Shown here: piece by piece, positions 1 through 10,430 of the stretch
How positions within the stretch are numbered: position 1 is the first letter of the stretch
How the letters are laid out: each line of letters begins with the position of its first letter
Assembly: GCA_003427395.1 (NCBI GenBank)
Contig: BFEA01000456.1
Span: 957,978-984,497, forward strand
DNA from: Chara braunii
Taxonomy: Eukaryota; Streptophyta; Charophyceae; Charales; Characeae
Direction of reading: 5' to 3'
Length of the DNA stretch: 26,520 nucleotides
Position numbers and translations under genes: made by a program
The notes under the pieces: model-generated
What the model was told of the DNA's origin: nothing
Seen by the model: only the letters and a program-made list of their open reading frames with translations
Database searches by the model: none

Positions 1-501
1 GTTACCAAGATAGCCCGCGAGTTTCGCAAGCAGGGGTACGATGTCAACACCGCACCTCTCCTTTATGTCCGCATCCAAGTTGGGCAAGCGTCCTGAAGCG
101 CTTTGCTGGATAGCGGCGCATCTCGCAATTTCATGACCCAAGCCTTTATGCAAAGGACTGGCCTTGGCGCACAAGTTCGGATGAAGGCAAACCCGACGGC
201 GATCAAGTTGGCAGACGGAAGGACGCAGCAACTTATTGACCACTACATCAAGGCCGTACGGGTGTCTTTCGCACCCGATGCATGCGAACCGCTGACGTTC
301 GACATTTTGGACACGGACTTCAATATTATTTTGGGAATGCCTTGGCTTGCAAGTGCGGATCACACAGTCAACTTCCACCGGCGGACTCTTACCGTTCGGG
401 ACGCCTTCGGCGCCGAAGTGTCGTGTACTATTCCTCTTTCGCACCCTTCGATCCGGTGCCAAGTGTTGACGGCCAAGTCGTTCCGGGCAACTTGCGCTTA
501 A
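1..501 (+). pseudogene. Ty3/gypsy element A: pol start with retropepsin
   Basis: This is the protease part of a gypsy-type pol, cut by the left window edge. Retropepsins cleave the Gag-Pol polyprotein in the virus-like particle. The reading frame from base 1 gives a short linker, then an in-frame TGA at 94-96, then the canonical active-site motif LLDSGAS (DSG at 109-117) and the second hallmark IILGMPWL near 330-350. After LASADHTVNF the frame ends at a TAA at 499-501. The ATG-less start at 103 is only where the open frame resumes, not a real start. Reverse transcriptase and RNase H should follow, but the next recognisable sequence is the integrase tail at about 526. This copy therefore has a large internal deletion. 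Domain identity is secure. The deletion is inferred from domain order. Confidence 0.85.
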
Positions 502-1058
502 CGAGTAGCCCGTCGAGATAGGCCTATGCTTCCTACGGACCGTCGCGTTAGCCGATGGTTCCCCCACGGACTTGTCTTCGGACCCCGTGTGGTGCGGTTG
601 CTTGACGAGTTCACCGACAACTGGCCGATCGTGGCACCCGTTGGGGAGGCACCCGAAGGACCTTCCTTCATCATTCAGGTGCCCGCCCACTTGCCCGTCT
701 ACCCGGTTTTTCATTGCTCCAAGTTGGCTCTTTACACTCCAGCGGAACATGACGGTTTTCCCGGGCGACGATCGCAAGACCCACCCTCGATGGACGTTTT
801 CAAGAGGTGGGCGACATCATCTCCCAACGACGCTACGGCAACGGGCCGACCAAATACTTGGTACACTTTGCGTACTGCACCCACAAAGCCAACCATTGGT
901 TGACCCTTGCGGTTCTCCAAGCAACAGCTCCGGATGTTCTTGCATGCTACGAACGCAAGATGCAAGGCAAGCCTGTATCTTCGGCTCCATGTCGCACCCG
1001 CGTCCAGGTTCCACCTTCAGATCGTCAGCTTCGCCCTCAACCCGGCTTGACTTCATAA
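502..1058 (+). pseudogene. Element A: integrase C-terminal domain plus chromodomain
   Basis: This is the end of a chromovirus pol. One frame (526-903) gives the integrase tail signature with PVYPVFHCSKLALY and then FPGRRSQDPPSMD, a linker that element C also carries in the form FPSRRSMLPPTMD. A frameshift near 800 moves the reading into the frame opening at 807, which gives a chromodomain-like stretch (VGDIISQRR, then KYLVHF, then NHWLTLAVLQATAPDVL) and ends with a TAA at 1056-1058. In chromoviruses this domain is thought to guide integration to marked chromatin. The integrase zinc finger and DDE core are missing. The polypurine tract starts at the stop codon, as expected for the 3' end of such an element. 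Confidence 0.82.
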
Positions 1059-1069
1059 GGAGGGGGGGG
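1057..1069 (+). promoter_or_regulatory. Polypurine tract of element A
   Basis: A run AAGGAGGGGGGGG lies directly after the pol stop and directly before TGTTACA. This is the standard place and composition of the plus-strand primer of an LTR retrotransposon, and it fixes the start of the 3' LTR at 1070. Confidence 0.8.
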
Positions 1070-2293
1070 TGTTACATGTTGCGCCAGCAACAGGCTACAC
1101 AAGCCATTTTCAGGCCCATGTCGTTTTCAGCCTGAAAGCCTGAAAACAAGGGCGTACAGGCCCTGTGTCGTTTCAGCCTGAAAGCCTGAAAACAAGGGCT
1201 TATAGGCCCTGTGTCGTTTCAGCTTAAAACAGGGCCCTCCAGGCCCCGAGTCTTTTCACCCTGAAACGGAGGGCCATTTTCAGGCCCTCATAAGATCAAC
1301 CTGCCCTGAAACTTGTGCACCAGACCAGGGCTTAGAGCAAGCCGTTTTGGGCCTGTTTTCAAGACAACCCTTGTTTGAGCTTCAACGCTAGGGTCTGGCA
1401 CGTTTTGGCATTGGCAAAAGCAGCCTCCTGGACGGGCCAGCACGATATAAGACTGGCCCGCCCTGCAGGCTGCAGGTAGTTCATAGGGACTTCCCAGGCA
1501 CTTCACGTGCAATTCAGGAGGCAGGTGGTAGTCTTCAGGATTCGGCAGCAGCACTCTGGAGGAGCGCTACAGGAGTAGTAGCGTTAGCAGTAGTCTTCAG
1601 CGCTGGGCGCTAGTAGGAGCTAGAGTAGTACTTGAGAGAGAGAAAGATTGGGCGGAGGCCAGGGAGACTTACTTGCGGTGCCATAGCTCCAGCTTCGTCT
1701 TCGAGGTACCTGCAGCACAGCGCCATCTTCACAGGTTAGTTCCTGGCACATGGGAGAGAGAGAGAGAGAGTTCTTCTTCTTTCTCTTCTCAGTCCACCAT
1801 CTCCCTCTCACCCTCTCGCTACCTGACTTCACTGGATCAGCAGACTACGAGAGAGCGGGACTGGTGACATTTGGATCCAGACTCGACATTGGGCTTCAGA
1901 CATTTTTACGAGGGATTATTTGGGACTTGTAACGAAGACTTGGTGTTGACGACATTCCCATCTGCCCCCCCCTCTTTTTCGTCTGATTCCCTCCTCTTCG
2001 TCTGTGCATGATCTGGACCTGGCGCATTCTTCTTGTGTGTAGCGCCAGGCCCCTTCACACCTTGATGATGAGGATGATGTATGTTTGGTCTGCATTGCGA
2101 CATTGATTGGGCTAGTCATTGGTATTCTAGCATTCCGCTACGCTGTCTTGTACTATGTGAGGGAGGTCCGTCAGGACTTATATCTAAGTCTTCCACTGCG
2201 CTACAAAGGACCATTTTTGTATGTATCAGGATGTACACTGCTTGTTGAGATTCCACTCGCACTGCATTGTCCATTCAGTCCTTTTCATCACAT
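1070..2293 (+). repeat. 3' LTR of element A (right end uncertain)
   Basis: The LTR starts with TGTTACA right after the polypurine tract. It contains GC-rich tandem repeats near its start, a TATA-like GATATAAGA at about 1444-1452 that could be the LTR promoter, and (GA)n/(TTC)n runs at 1750-1800. I cannot see a matching second copy, so the right end is not measured. I stop it where the LTR of element B appears to begin. CTTGTAACG at 1926-1934 is another possible end. No coding sequence is recognisable here; the open frames are low-complexity. Confidence 0.5.
1121..1290 (+). repeat. Degenerate tandem repeat, about 46 bp unit, inside LTR A
   Basis: The unit beginning TCGTTTTCAGCCTGAAAGCC is at 1121-1167, is repeated nearly exactly at 1168-1213, and then recurs in shorter, diverged forms from 1214 and 1251. 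Each unit contains TTTCAG...CTGAAA arms that can pair. U3 tandem repeats of this kind often act as enhancer-like promoter elements in LTRs, but nothing here proves that. Confidence 0.75.
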
Positions 2294-3362
2294 TGCGGAT
2301 CCTTGGTTATATATGTACACCACCCAACTGCGCATTTAACACCGCCCTAAGCGAAGGCGGGCCTGAATATTCACGAGAGGCCGAAATTTGACATTTTTCC
2401 ATATGTGGGTACTTAGGCAGTTACAACACAACAGTTGGTTGCAAGGAAATGAGCCTCTCGGCTCTTTCCTGAAGGTGTGTGCTGTGTCGTACACTTGAGC
2501 CTTAGACACACACATTGCAAGGCAGATACATCATGAACTGGACACCTGCCTATGAGAAAGCAGCATAGTCAATGTACCTGCCCCGGGGCCAGTTCAAGTG
2601 CAGCAAATGGCTGAAGTCTGAAAATCCTGGGCATGCCCAACTGTAAAGGGCCCAGGCCCGCAACTGTAGAGAAGGGCCTGGGTGCAGGCACTGGGGCCCG
2701 ACCGGAAGCTACTGGAAGCTTCTCAGCCAGGCCCACACACAGCAAGCAGGGCTGCCACTTCCATAAAGGAAAGGAGGCAGCCAGGGTCAGGCATTCTGGC
2801 CCAAGCTGGCAATGCGGTCACGCTGCTGCACTGTTGTGCAGCGGCTGAATGCTGCGCTATTCGGCCAAGGGCGCACACGGGCGCTGGAGGTGAGGGCGCT
2901 GCAGGGGCAGCGGGTAGCGGCCATAGCCGGGCTGCAGGGTGCGGGCCAGGTAGAGGGCAACAGGAGGGTCTTCGGGAGGAGGCGCAGAGAGAGAGAGTGG
3001 GTGACAGGGGGTGATGAGGGGAGACGAGATACGTACCTGGTGCATGACGGAGGTCGGCTATGCTGTTGACGTCATGTACATTGGTCTTTGAAGTCGAAGT
3101 GAGCCTGTTGCGTGAATGCGGCTGTAGTAGATAGGCAAGTAGTGTAGGTTGGGCGTTGGGCGCCAGACAGAGAGGAGCGACGTTGGATACTGTGTTGGTG
3201 TGGCCTGAGAGCTTGAATATTGGCTCACGAGTTCATTGTATTGCTTTTATTTGGATGGAATCTCGATGCATTTGTGCTCTCTGCTTGTACATGACTATCT
3301 GGACATATGCGTGATTATGCAACTTGGTTTTCTGTATATTGCTCTCACTAATATTCCTTGCA
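2294..3362 (+). repeat. 5' LTR of element B (diverged)
   Basis: The right end is firm: ATTCCTTGCA at 3353-3362 matches the CCTTGCA end of element C's LTRs and is followed by a primer-binding site. Inside, in the same order as in LTR C, are CGCCCTAAG.GAAGGCGGGCCTG (from 2343), the AGCTTCT block near 2715, TTCCATAAAGGAAAG near 2759-2773, TGCTGTTGACGTCA near 3060-3075 and GGGCGTTGGGCGCC near 3150. The left end is inferred from TGCGGATCCTTGG at 2294, which resembles the TGCGAGGATC start of LTR C. Identity to LTR C is clearly lower than between the two C LTRs. Open frames inside are not genes. Confidence 0.6.
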
Positions 3363-4074
3363 ATTTGGTATCAAAGATGGTTCGAGATCACCTATCTGCC
3401 GCCGGCGACATTGTTACTTGGTGCACTGAGGATGCTTCTGTGCAATGAGGATACATTGGCGCTGGCTTGTGAAAGCGGCACCCGGGTAGAGGGGTGAGCC
3501 GCTGGAAGGCTGTGGTGAGCGCGTGGGAGTTGTCCCGACAGCAAATGTATGTATGATGATGAGATCATGCTGATGTGGCATTTTGGCTGAGGTGGCACTG
3601 CGTTGCATTGTGGGTGGTGCGGAAGCTACGACCGGTCATCAAAATGCACGTTGGCTCAATTGGTGAGAAATCTGTGGTTGGGGGCAGCTATCTCCAGGTA
3701 CGTTGTTCCCTTACCTTCACTACTCACTTAATCTCTTCTTACCGTGAGGAAGTGAGTCTAACCTTGAGTGTCATCTTTTCGTGAGGAGTCGTGAGCGCTC
3801 TACCTCGAGAGACGACGACGACATTCTTCCCGGTGGCGCATCTAGCAGGAGAGGGCGGTACCTCTGAAGGGCCCTGGTCGAAGCACGGGTCACGCTCACC
3901 ATGCCAACCCATGGGAGTAGTACGCGCAGGCCATGCTGCTTTATACTTTGAGGTTTTTTGTTGCACTAACAGGAGGGGTGTGTGGACTGACCAGTCCTAT
4001 GCAGACGCTTTCCAAACCGCCTATAAATATTCCTTGTGGAGGTCTGAACTGTCCACTGGCTATGATCGTCGCCC
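3363..4074 (+). other. Untranslated leader of element B
   Basis: This is non-coding leader RNA sequence between the primer site and gag. It aligns by eye over most of its length with the leader of element C read on the - strand. Shared blocks include CCGGTCATCAAAATG (3631), GGTGAGAAATCTGTGGTTGG (3661), GTGAGGAAGTGAGT (3743), CTCTGAAGGGCCCT (3863), ACCATGCCAACCC (3899) and CCTATAAATATTCC (4019). It is cut off by the LINE poly(A) tail at 4075. No open frame here is shared between the two copies. Confidence 0.75.
3366..3377 (+). promoter_or_regulatory. Primer-binding site of element B (initiator-Met-like)
   Basis: TGGTATCAAAGA lies 3 nt after the LTR end. The classical plant site complementary to the 3' end of initiator tRNA-Met is TGGTATCAGAGC, so the first eight bases match and later ones have drifted. 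It primes minus-strand DNA synthesis. Confidence 0.7.

Positions 4075-4098
<24 letters not shown>
4075..4098 (-). other. LINE poly(A) tail
   Basis: Twenty-four T residues on the + strand, preceded by leader sequence of element B and followed by AAAAAACAGAACC. On the - strand this is a poly(A) tail at the 3' end of the LINE and marks its insertion point. Confidence 0.88.
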
Positions 4099-4106
<8 letters not shown>

Positions 4107-4891
4107 GAACCTTATGTTTCTGGCTTCTTTTCCATTCTGGGGAGCGTCAGTCCGGTTCCTATTCCACCGGCAAGTCATAAGAAAATACATTGAGAACACT
4201 CTCACGCTCCTCCCCTTCTGGTGTGGAGGCCCGAAGGATAGCATTGATTACTTCCATCCGGAAGGATGTACCCTCCTTCACCCCTGCCTGAGTTAGCCTA
4301 CACTAATTTTCCTCCTACCCATTGCTAACCTGGTGTACTAATTGTCCTATTATTTGAAAGTCGACTCCTTTGTTCGAGCCAGTCAGCTCCTCTCAGCACA
4401 TCGGCTGCCTGATTCTCTTCTCTCCCTAGAACTGCTGGTTAACCGTTTATGGCGAAATCTATGTAGGGTGTGCCCTGAGGGGCTGCTTTGTTGCACTCCT
4501 TGCTAGAACCCTAAACATTAGGCTATCTAATGACCCTTGTGCTGAGTCCTTCGCTTGTGACCTGTACTTTTCTATAGTGTGACATCCTATAGAGCTAATC
4601 TCTGGTACGACCTTGTGTATTATTTGACTTCTCTATTCATGGGGTATTTACTTGCTGTTTGTGACGCTGACCTTACATGCAGTAACCTGTGGTCGTTTGT
4701 CCTTCCTTTGAAATATTGGTCTGTTTAATGTTGTTTTGTCTGTTGTCTTAGGTTTCGCCTATTCTATATCTAATCTGATTCTGAGTTTTTTCATGTGGTT
4801 AGAGTTTACCTATCTCCGGCCGGTTGTGCACTTGTATTGTCATGTTTTTGGGACTAGACTAATTGGGCGTTTTCCTTTTATGTTCTAAGAG
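4099..4891 (-). other. LINE 3' untranslated region
   Basis: About 790 nt between the ORF2 stop (4892-4894) and the poly(A) tail. It has no credible open frame and no obvious repeats. I see nothing else recognisable in it. Confidence 0.7.
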
Positions 4892-6805
4892 TTAAATTAG
4901 TCCGAGAGTACTTAATTTTAAAATCAAAGCAATTTTGCCTTTTGCTAGGAAGTGTTCTTCAAACCTGCGTTGGGGTTCTTTGGCTTTGGTTTCGTCATCT
5001 TTCATTCTTTTACTCACTTTATGCCATAAGACCCAATATTCGGTTTCCACCTGTTGTTGGAGTATTGTCCAAGCTTCTTGGGTGTGCATTCTCTGTTTTT
5101 CTATTGTTTCTTGACATATTTTCCGCCATATTACCCACAGTGTAATTTTTCTAAGTATTTTGAAGAAGTCAGCTTTTAGTGGGCTCCAGTTTTTTGGGCT
5201 TTCAAAACCTAGGAGTAGGATTATGTTGTTGCTTGTGAAAGTTGAACCTGTTATCAAGTTCCATAACTTTGCAACCCTTTGCCATAGTGGTTTTACTCTA
5301 GGGCATAGGAGGAAGCAGTGATACAGGTTTTCTATTTGGCCTTCATTACAGTTAGCGCATAGTTCTTTCAGAGGGCTTCTGTCCTCCTTCTTTCTTTTGA
5401 CATTTAGCCATTGGTTTAGTGGGACTGCTAGGTAGAGGATGAACTATTGTAGGGTTCTAAATTTAGAGGGGGTTATAGACGCTAATCTGGTCCATGGAAT
5501 CAGCTCTAATTTTTTTGTGTCTACATCGAGGTGCTTTTTCCAGCATCATGTTATTATTGTGTCCGGGTTCGCGGAACGCCGCCTCAATCTATAACCTAGT
5601 TGGGTTGTGTATTGTAGTAGGTTGAATTTGGTGTTGATTCCTGAGGTTCCTTGTTTTAGGTTCCATGCCCATTCTGCTGGGTCTACTTCTAGGTTTTCTA
5701 ATGGGGTTTGGGAACAATAAATGGTTAAGTCTTCATTTTTTATTACTCTTACCTTCCTCAAGTTATCTTCCCGGACTGAAACCTGAGTCGTCTGATTCTT
5801 GTGGATCTTACTATGATCAGCGCCTGGGTCCTCTATTTCATGCATAGTAAATATTAACCAGTTTTGTTTGTCCTTTTCTTTTCCCCAATATGCTAGGGCA
5901 TGTTTTTGATCAGGCACGTTCAATAGGATTGCCCAATCCCCTGCGCTCCATTGTCTGTCCTTTTTTAGTATTGAGACCCATTCAGGCGGGATGGCGGTTA
6001 TGATTTCCTATAAATTCTGGTTTAGCCGGTGACAACCCTTGAGTTGTTGTCTGAGTTGGTTCCCTTGCTTCCATTCTTTCGTGTTGTCGTCCCAAATGTG
6101 TTTGATCTGCCATACGCCTTTTTCTAACCATACTCCCTATTTTGTGTCTTTGGAGGTCAGGGTGAAAGGGTTGCCATTTTCTTTTGTAATCCATTGATTA
6201 CAGAATAGAGGTTTTCTTAGTATCTCTTCCTTGTTACTTGGTTTCCTGACCTTAGCTGGGAAAATATCTCTCCAATCTCGGAGGATCCCTTTCCAGAACC
6301 CTAATCTTGACTCTTTTCTTGAATGCGTTCTATTGCGGTCCCCCCCTTTCATTGCCCAAGATTTGCTCATTACCTTGAATGACCCTTCCATATTGGCTGG
6401 TGTGTTATATATTGGTAGTTGTTGTATCCCGTCAAGGGCCAAAACTCTCCACGGTAAGGTGGGTCTAGAGATGAGTTTAATGATCCATTTAGTTTGTAAG
6501 GCTTTTATTTGGGTAGTAAGGTCTAGGACTCCCAGCCCTCCCTGACATTGTTTCCTCGTGACATACTGCCAGGCGACTTTTGTTATGAAGTGTTGTCTAG
6601 AGGCATCTCCTGTCCACAGGTAAGTTGTGGCCTTTCTTCTTAGGTTCTTCAATGTTGAATGACCCGGCGCCCAAAATGCTGCTACGTACCACATCATGGT
6701 GAATATGGTTGAGTTTAGTATGAGGGCTCTTCCATGTAGAGAGGTGTGAATTTTGCCCCAGCTAGTTAGTTTGTTTGTCATCCTGGCTAGGAGGCTAGGG
6801 GACAT
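4892..6805 (-). pseudogene. ORF2 C-terminal part with zf-RVT finger
   Basis: The frame from 6805 continues the RT thumb and connection with LTSWGKIHTSLHGRALIL and GGLGVLDLTTQIKALQTKW, which are typical of plant LINE ORF2. It ends at 6137 and continues in broken pieces. At 5359-5303 the frame that later runs to 4892 reads LCANCNEGQIENLYHCFLLC, a CxxC...HCFxxC finger of the zf-RVT type. It is followed by a Trp-rich helical tail (VIWRKICQETIEKQR). In L1-like elements this finger is thought to bind RNA or DNA. The sequence between 6137 and 5360 is the decayed remainder of the same protein. Confidence 0.72.
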
Positions 6806-7820
6806 TTATGTTTCTGCTCCATCTTCTATCATTTGTATCCCTAGGAATCTCAATGGTTCCTTTGTGTCTATCCAAGTCATGCCCTCTGGAGTGTTTTGAG
6901 GGAGGTCTATGCTCCCATCTGTTAACCACCATCCTATTGTCTTCTGCCAATTGATTCGCATTTCGGACGTCAGTTGGTAAGCGCTCATTGCTCTAGTGAG
7001 GGCCTCGAAGGAGGAGTTGGATGCTCTTATGAGAACGGTCAAATCATTTGCGAACATGATTGTGGGTTGTATAAAGTGTGGTCTGTTGGGGTCTTCTGAC
7101 AGATTTGTGAGTCTTTGTATGGATGGATCTTTCCTGAGGAAGGAGGCTATCGCCTCCATGATAAATAGGAATAAGGGAGCTGCTAGCGGATCGCCTTGCC
7201 TTACGGACCTAGACATCTTGTAGGGGTTTGATATGTGGCCGTTTACTTGAACTGCTCCGTATGCATCGTTGTACAAAATTCTAACCCATTTTCTGAAATT
7301 TGGACCGACTCCCATTTTTTCCATACATTGTTGAAGGAATTCCCAGTTGACTTGGTCATAGGCTTTCTCGAAGTGGAAGAAGAGGATTGCGGCATTCAAT
7401 CTTTTATCCTTACTATATCTTACTGATTATGCTAGAGTCATTACGTTGTCTAATATGAATCTGTCCGGGATGAAGCCTGTTTGGTCTATATGGAAGCAAT
7501 TTTTGATGATCTTCCTGATCATGTTTGCTAGTACTTTGGCTCGAATCTTGTATGCTACTGTTAGTAGGGTGATAGGTCGGTAGTTTTTTATGTATGTGGG
7601 ATCACCTTTCTTGTATAGCAGGGAGACTATACCGGTACTGAGAAATTTCCCTAAGCCCTCCGAAGACCAAGCTTCATTTATAAACTTACTGTACTCTTCT
7701 CCTAGGAGTTCCCAGTACCTTTGCCAAAATTCCTTGGACAGTCCATCGTGACCAGGGGTTTTCCAAACTTTCATTGAGTCCAAGGCTCTTTTAATTTCCT
7801 TATTTGTAATTGGTGCATCT
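6806..7820 (-). pseudogene. ORF2 reverse transcriptase domain (catalytic residues changed)
   Basis: Non-LTR RT blocks in order are KVWKTPGHDGLSKEFW, NYRPITLLTVAYKI, QTGFIPDRF, LFFHFEKAYDQVNW, RSVRQGDPLAAPLF and PTIMFANDLTVLI, then FLGIQM. Motif A normally reads LDFEKAYD; here the first Asp is His (codon at 7373-7375). Motif C normally reads FADD; here it is FAND (7043-7054). Two of the three metal-binding aspartates are therefore replaced. A TAA at 7427-7429 splits the domain, and the frame is unchanged across it. Both substitutions are single-base changes, consistent with decay rather than a working variant. Confidence 0.85.
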
Positions 7821-8459
7821 AGTTCATCTGCTAGTGTCGAGGGAATTGTTTTCGCTGGGTGTTTGGAGAACTTTTCTCTTGCTTGTATGACTGGTCGTGG
7901 AGTGGGTTGTTCCATTTTGGAGGTATAGAGGGTTTTATAAAAGGTTTCTGCTATTGACAACATTTTTTTTGGGTCTGAAGTAAGCCCCTCTTCTCCTCTC
8001 AGCTGATGGATGTTGGAGTTCCTTCCTCTGGCTCTAATTTTTTGAAAGAAATACTTCGTCATTCTTTCCCCTTCTTCCCATTCTCTGATTCTTGCTCTTA
8101 ATCTCATTCCCTTTGCTTTCCATGCATTCCAGATACCCAGTTCTGATCTTGCTTTGGCTAGAGAGTCTTCATATGGGGTCTGGCCAGGGTTATTAATCAG
8201 GTTTCTTTCTGCTACTTGGATTGTTGCTTCCAATTCTTTTTTGCGCTGGTGCCTTTGAGCTCCCAGTTTTCTGGACGCTGTGGATGCTGCTCTGGATAGA
8301 TTGGCTACTAGATTTGGGAAGTCCACTCCTTCCATTTTCGATTCTATGCAAGCGAGGGCTATTGCTTCTTTCATTTGTGGGGTGTCTAGTATGAAGTTAT
8401 TTATCTTGAAGAAGCTAGGGCCTTTTTGTACTCCGGGATCGAAGATTAGGTTGATGAAG

Positions 8460-9315
8460 ATTGGGCTATGATCTAGATCATTGTTGTACGGGAGTTTGCC
8501 TATTCCGACATTGTGGACTGCTCCTCTGAGTGACTTAGAAATTAGAAAGTAGTCTATTGTTGAGCTTGTTATGTGTTGTGATCTGTTTCTTTTCCTGAAG
8601 GTGAGTCTTTTCTTTTGTGGGTGTAGTGTTATGAGGGGTTCCATTAAGTGTCTCTCCATGATGAGTGTATCCATCTCTTGGGCTTCCCTGAACCAGGTTT
8701 CTTCCCAATTTATCTGTTGTGTAGATATTTGGTCGTTTAATGGGTCGAGTACTGAGTTCCAATCTCCTAATAGTGACATGTGTTTTTGCATATTATATCT
8801 TGTTGAGATACGCTGTATGAAGTCCCTTCTTTGAGCGGGGTCGTTGGGTGCGTAGGCGTTTATTAGTTGGAAGGATTCTTCTTTGTATGTGAAGTGAGTT
8901 TCGATCCATCTTCCTTCTTCAGTGTCTGTTGACATTCCATGATGTTGATGTGGTTAGCTTCTCTTGAGTTACTATTCCAGAGTATGGTTGTTCCTGTTGA
9001 GCCGATTATTGTTGAGGGGGCCCATTGACTTGCTTTTACATGCTTGAGCTGAGAGTGTATTCTACTGATCGCTGCTTGGTGCTCTGCTGAGTTGGTTAGG
9101 TGTGTTTCTTGTAAGCATACTATATCCGGTGGGTTCTTTGAGAACCAGTTGAGGTAGTTGGTTATGTTGTCACATTTTTCGCCATTGGTTAGGATTGTCG
9201 CTAGCCCGTTAACGTTCCATGACATCATTGTTAGCTCAGGCTCCTTCGGCTTGAGTTTGAAATGTTGGATTCTGTCCGTTTGTGCGGAGCGAGCTGTGTG
9301 GCTCAGTGATGTCAT
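8460..9315 (-). pseudogene. ORF2 apurinic endonuclease domain
   Basis: The domain opens with MMSWNVNGLATI and DIVCLQETHL in one frame (9315-8863). After a frameshift near 8940 it continues with LINAYAPND, LLGDWNSV, STIDYFLIS and LDHSPIF (frame opening at 8935). These are the Asn, Glu, Asp-Asn and Asp-His catalytic or metal-binding blocks of the exonuclease/endonuclease/phosphatase family used by L1-type LINEs to nick target DNA. All blocks are present, so only the frameshift clearly breaks it. The end at 8460 is approximate. Confidence 0.85.
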
Positions 9316-9362
9316 GGAGGATTGGCTATAGGGCTACCGTTGCCTTTCTTGGTCCGGATTAT

Positions 9363-10430
9363 TTAGTTGGGGGTGGTACCGAAGGGTTCTGTGTTCTGGA
9401 TTTTAACCACCCGGGCGCCCACTTCCAGAGCTTGGGCCAGATGCTCCTGCTTGTCAGCGAAGAGCCCATGTCCCTCTGCAATTCACGCTGCAATTGCTGC
9501 CCTCTCTGCAGGGATGTCACCGCCTAAGAGTCCGTAGGGGATTGCCTGGACTATCCTCAATGCTTTCCATGTAAGGTGATCCTTGATCTCTGCCTCCATC
9601 GAATACCGGACCATGTACAGCCTGAGATCGTTAATCATCAGGTCTCCCATTGCGCCAATCCACTCCTCTCTCCATTCCCCCCATGTTCCCAGGATATGAG
9701 CACTCATGGGGGTATCCTCTGAGATGTTGATTGTTAGTGCTTTTTCGCTTGGTTTGGCTAGTGCAATGAGAGTCCATGACTTGTTAACTGCAACTTCCCA
9801 ATCCGCGTGTTCTGTGTTCCACTTGTATGGGATTATCGCTCTTTTTCGACATCCTCCTTTGGCTTCTAGCTTGGCTGCTGTGAATGTTTCTGCATTTTGT
9901 CCTGGTGCCAATTTTTGCAGATTGATTGTCATTTTGGTTGTTTCCCTGTTTTGATCCCTCAATACAGTGATTTGTGCTTTGAGGATCTCTTTTTCCCGTC
10001 GAGATCCTCCTTCTCGTCCAAGGGTCTTTCCTCTCCGTCTTCTTCTGGTTCTTGGTTCTGTGCGCTTGCTGTCTGGGTGGGTTGCCCTTTTCCTCTTCCT
10101 CCTTTGCGTTTTTTGTTCGGTTCTTGGGAGTCTGCATTAATGTAGTACTTGGGCCAGATGAGGCTGTTCAGTGTTTGGTTTCCCTGATTGGCTACATCTG
10201 CCAGTTTGGCGCCGTACCGTTCAGCAAAGAATTCCAACAATTGATGTTCCTTTTCTAGGATGTCGTATTGATTGTCTGTGGGGAACAGATTGCTCAGTGT
10301 TTGCTGTGTCGGTTTGAAGTTTTGTAGGTTGCAGATGTGTTTTTTGTGTGCAACTCTGATTTCGAAATCTATCTCCCTTTCTCTTTCCTGTCCCTTGACG
10401 TATTCTGCAAGCCAACTGTGGGTGTCTTCC
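9363..10430 (-). pseudogene. ORF1 C-terminal region of unknown type
   Basis: After the in-frame TAG at 10430-10432 the frame stays open through HSWLAEYVKGQERERE, HICNLQNFKPTQQTLSNLFP and LLEFFAERYGAKLADV, then a Lys/Glu-rich stretch (NKKRKGGRGKG). A frameshift near 9960 leads into 9962-9483, with KRAIIPYKWNTEHADWEVAV, HILGTWGEWREEWIGAMG and LTWKALRIVQAIPYGLLGG. Past a TGA at 9483-9485 the same frame continues to a TAA at 9363-9365. It is balanced, non-repetitive and Trp-rich, unlike the hinge before it, so it looks like a folded domain. I do not recognise it. Its place just before ORF2 indicates it is the ORF1 C-terminus. Confidence 0.6.

Larger units (their letters stand above)
4892..9315 (-). 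pseudogene. LINE ORF2: endonuclease, reverse transcriptase, zf-RVT
   Basis: ORF2 is the replication protein that nicks target DNA and reverse-transcribes the LINE RNA at the nick. It starts at the ATG at 9315, 47 nt after the ORF1 stop. Order: APE-type endonuclease (9315 to about 8460), linker, RT (about 7820-6806), RT thumb and connection (6805-6137), then a cysteine/histidine finger (5359-5303) and tail to the TAA at 4892. The span is about 1470 codons, in the expected range. Damage includes a frameshift near 8940, an in-frame TAA at 7427-7429, an in-frame stop at 6806-6808, and several frame changes between 6140 and 5260. Motif A and motif C of RT are also altered. Confidence 0.85.

Noticed and set aside
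2085-2339. An 84-codon open frame with a hydrophobic N-terminus that could be read as a small membrane protein
   Set aside because: It lies at the uncertain end of LTR A, overlaps the likely start of LTR B, and has no supporting domain or context.
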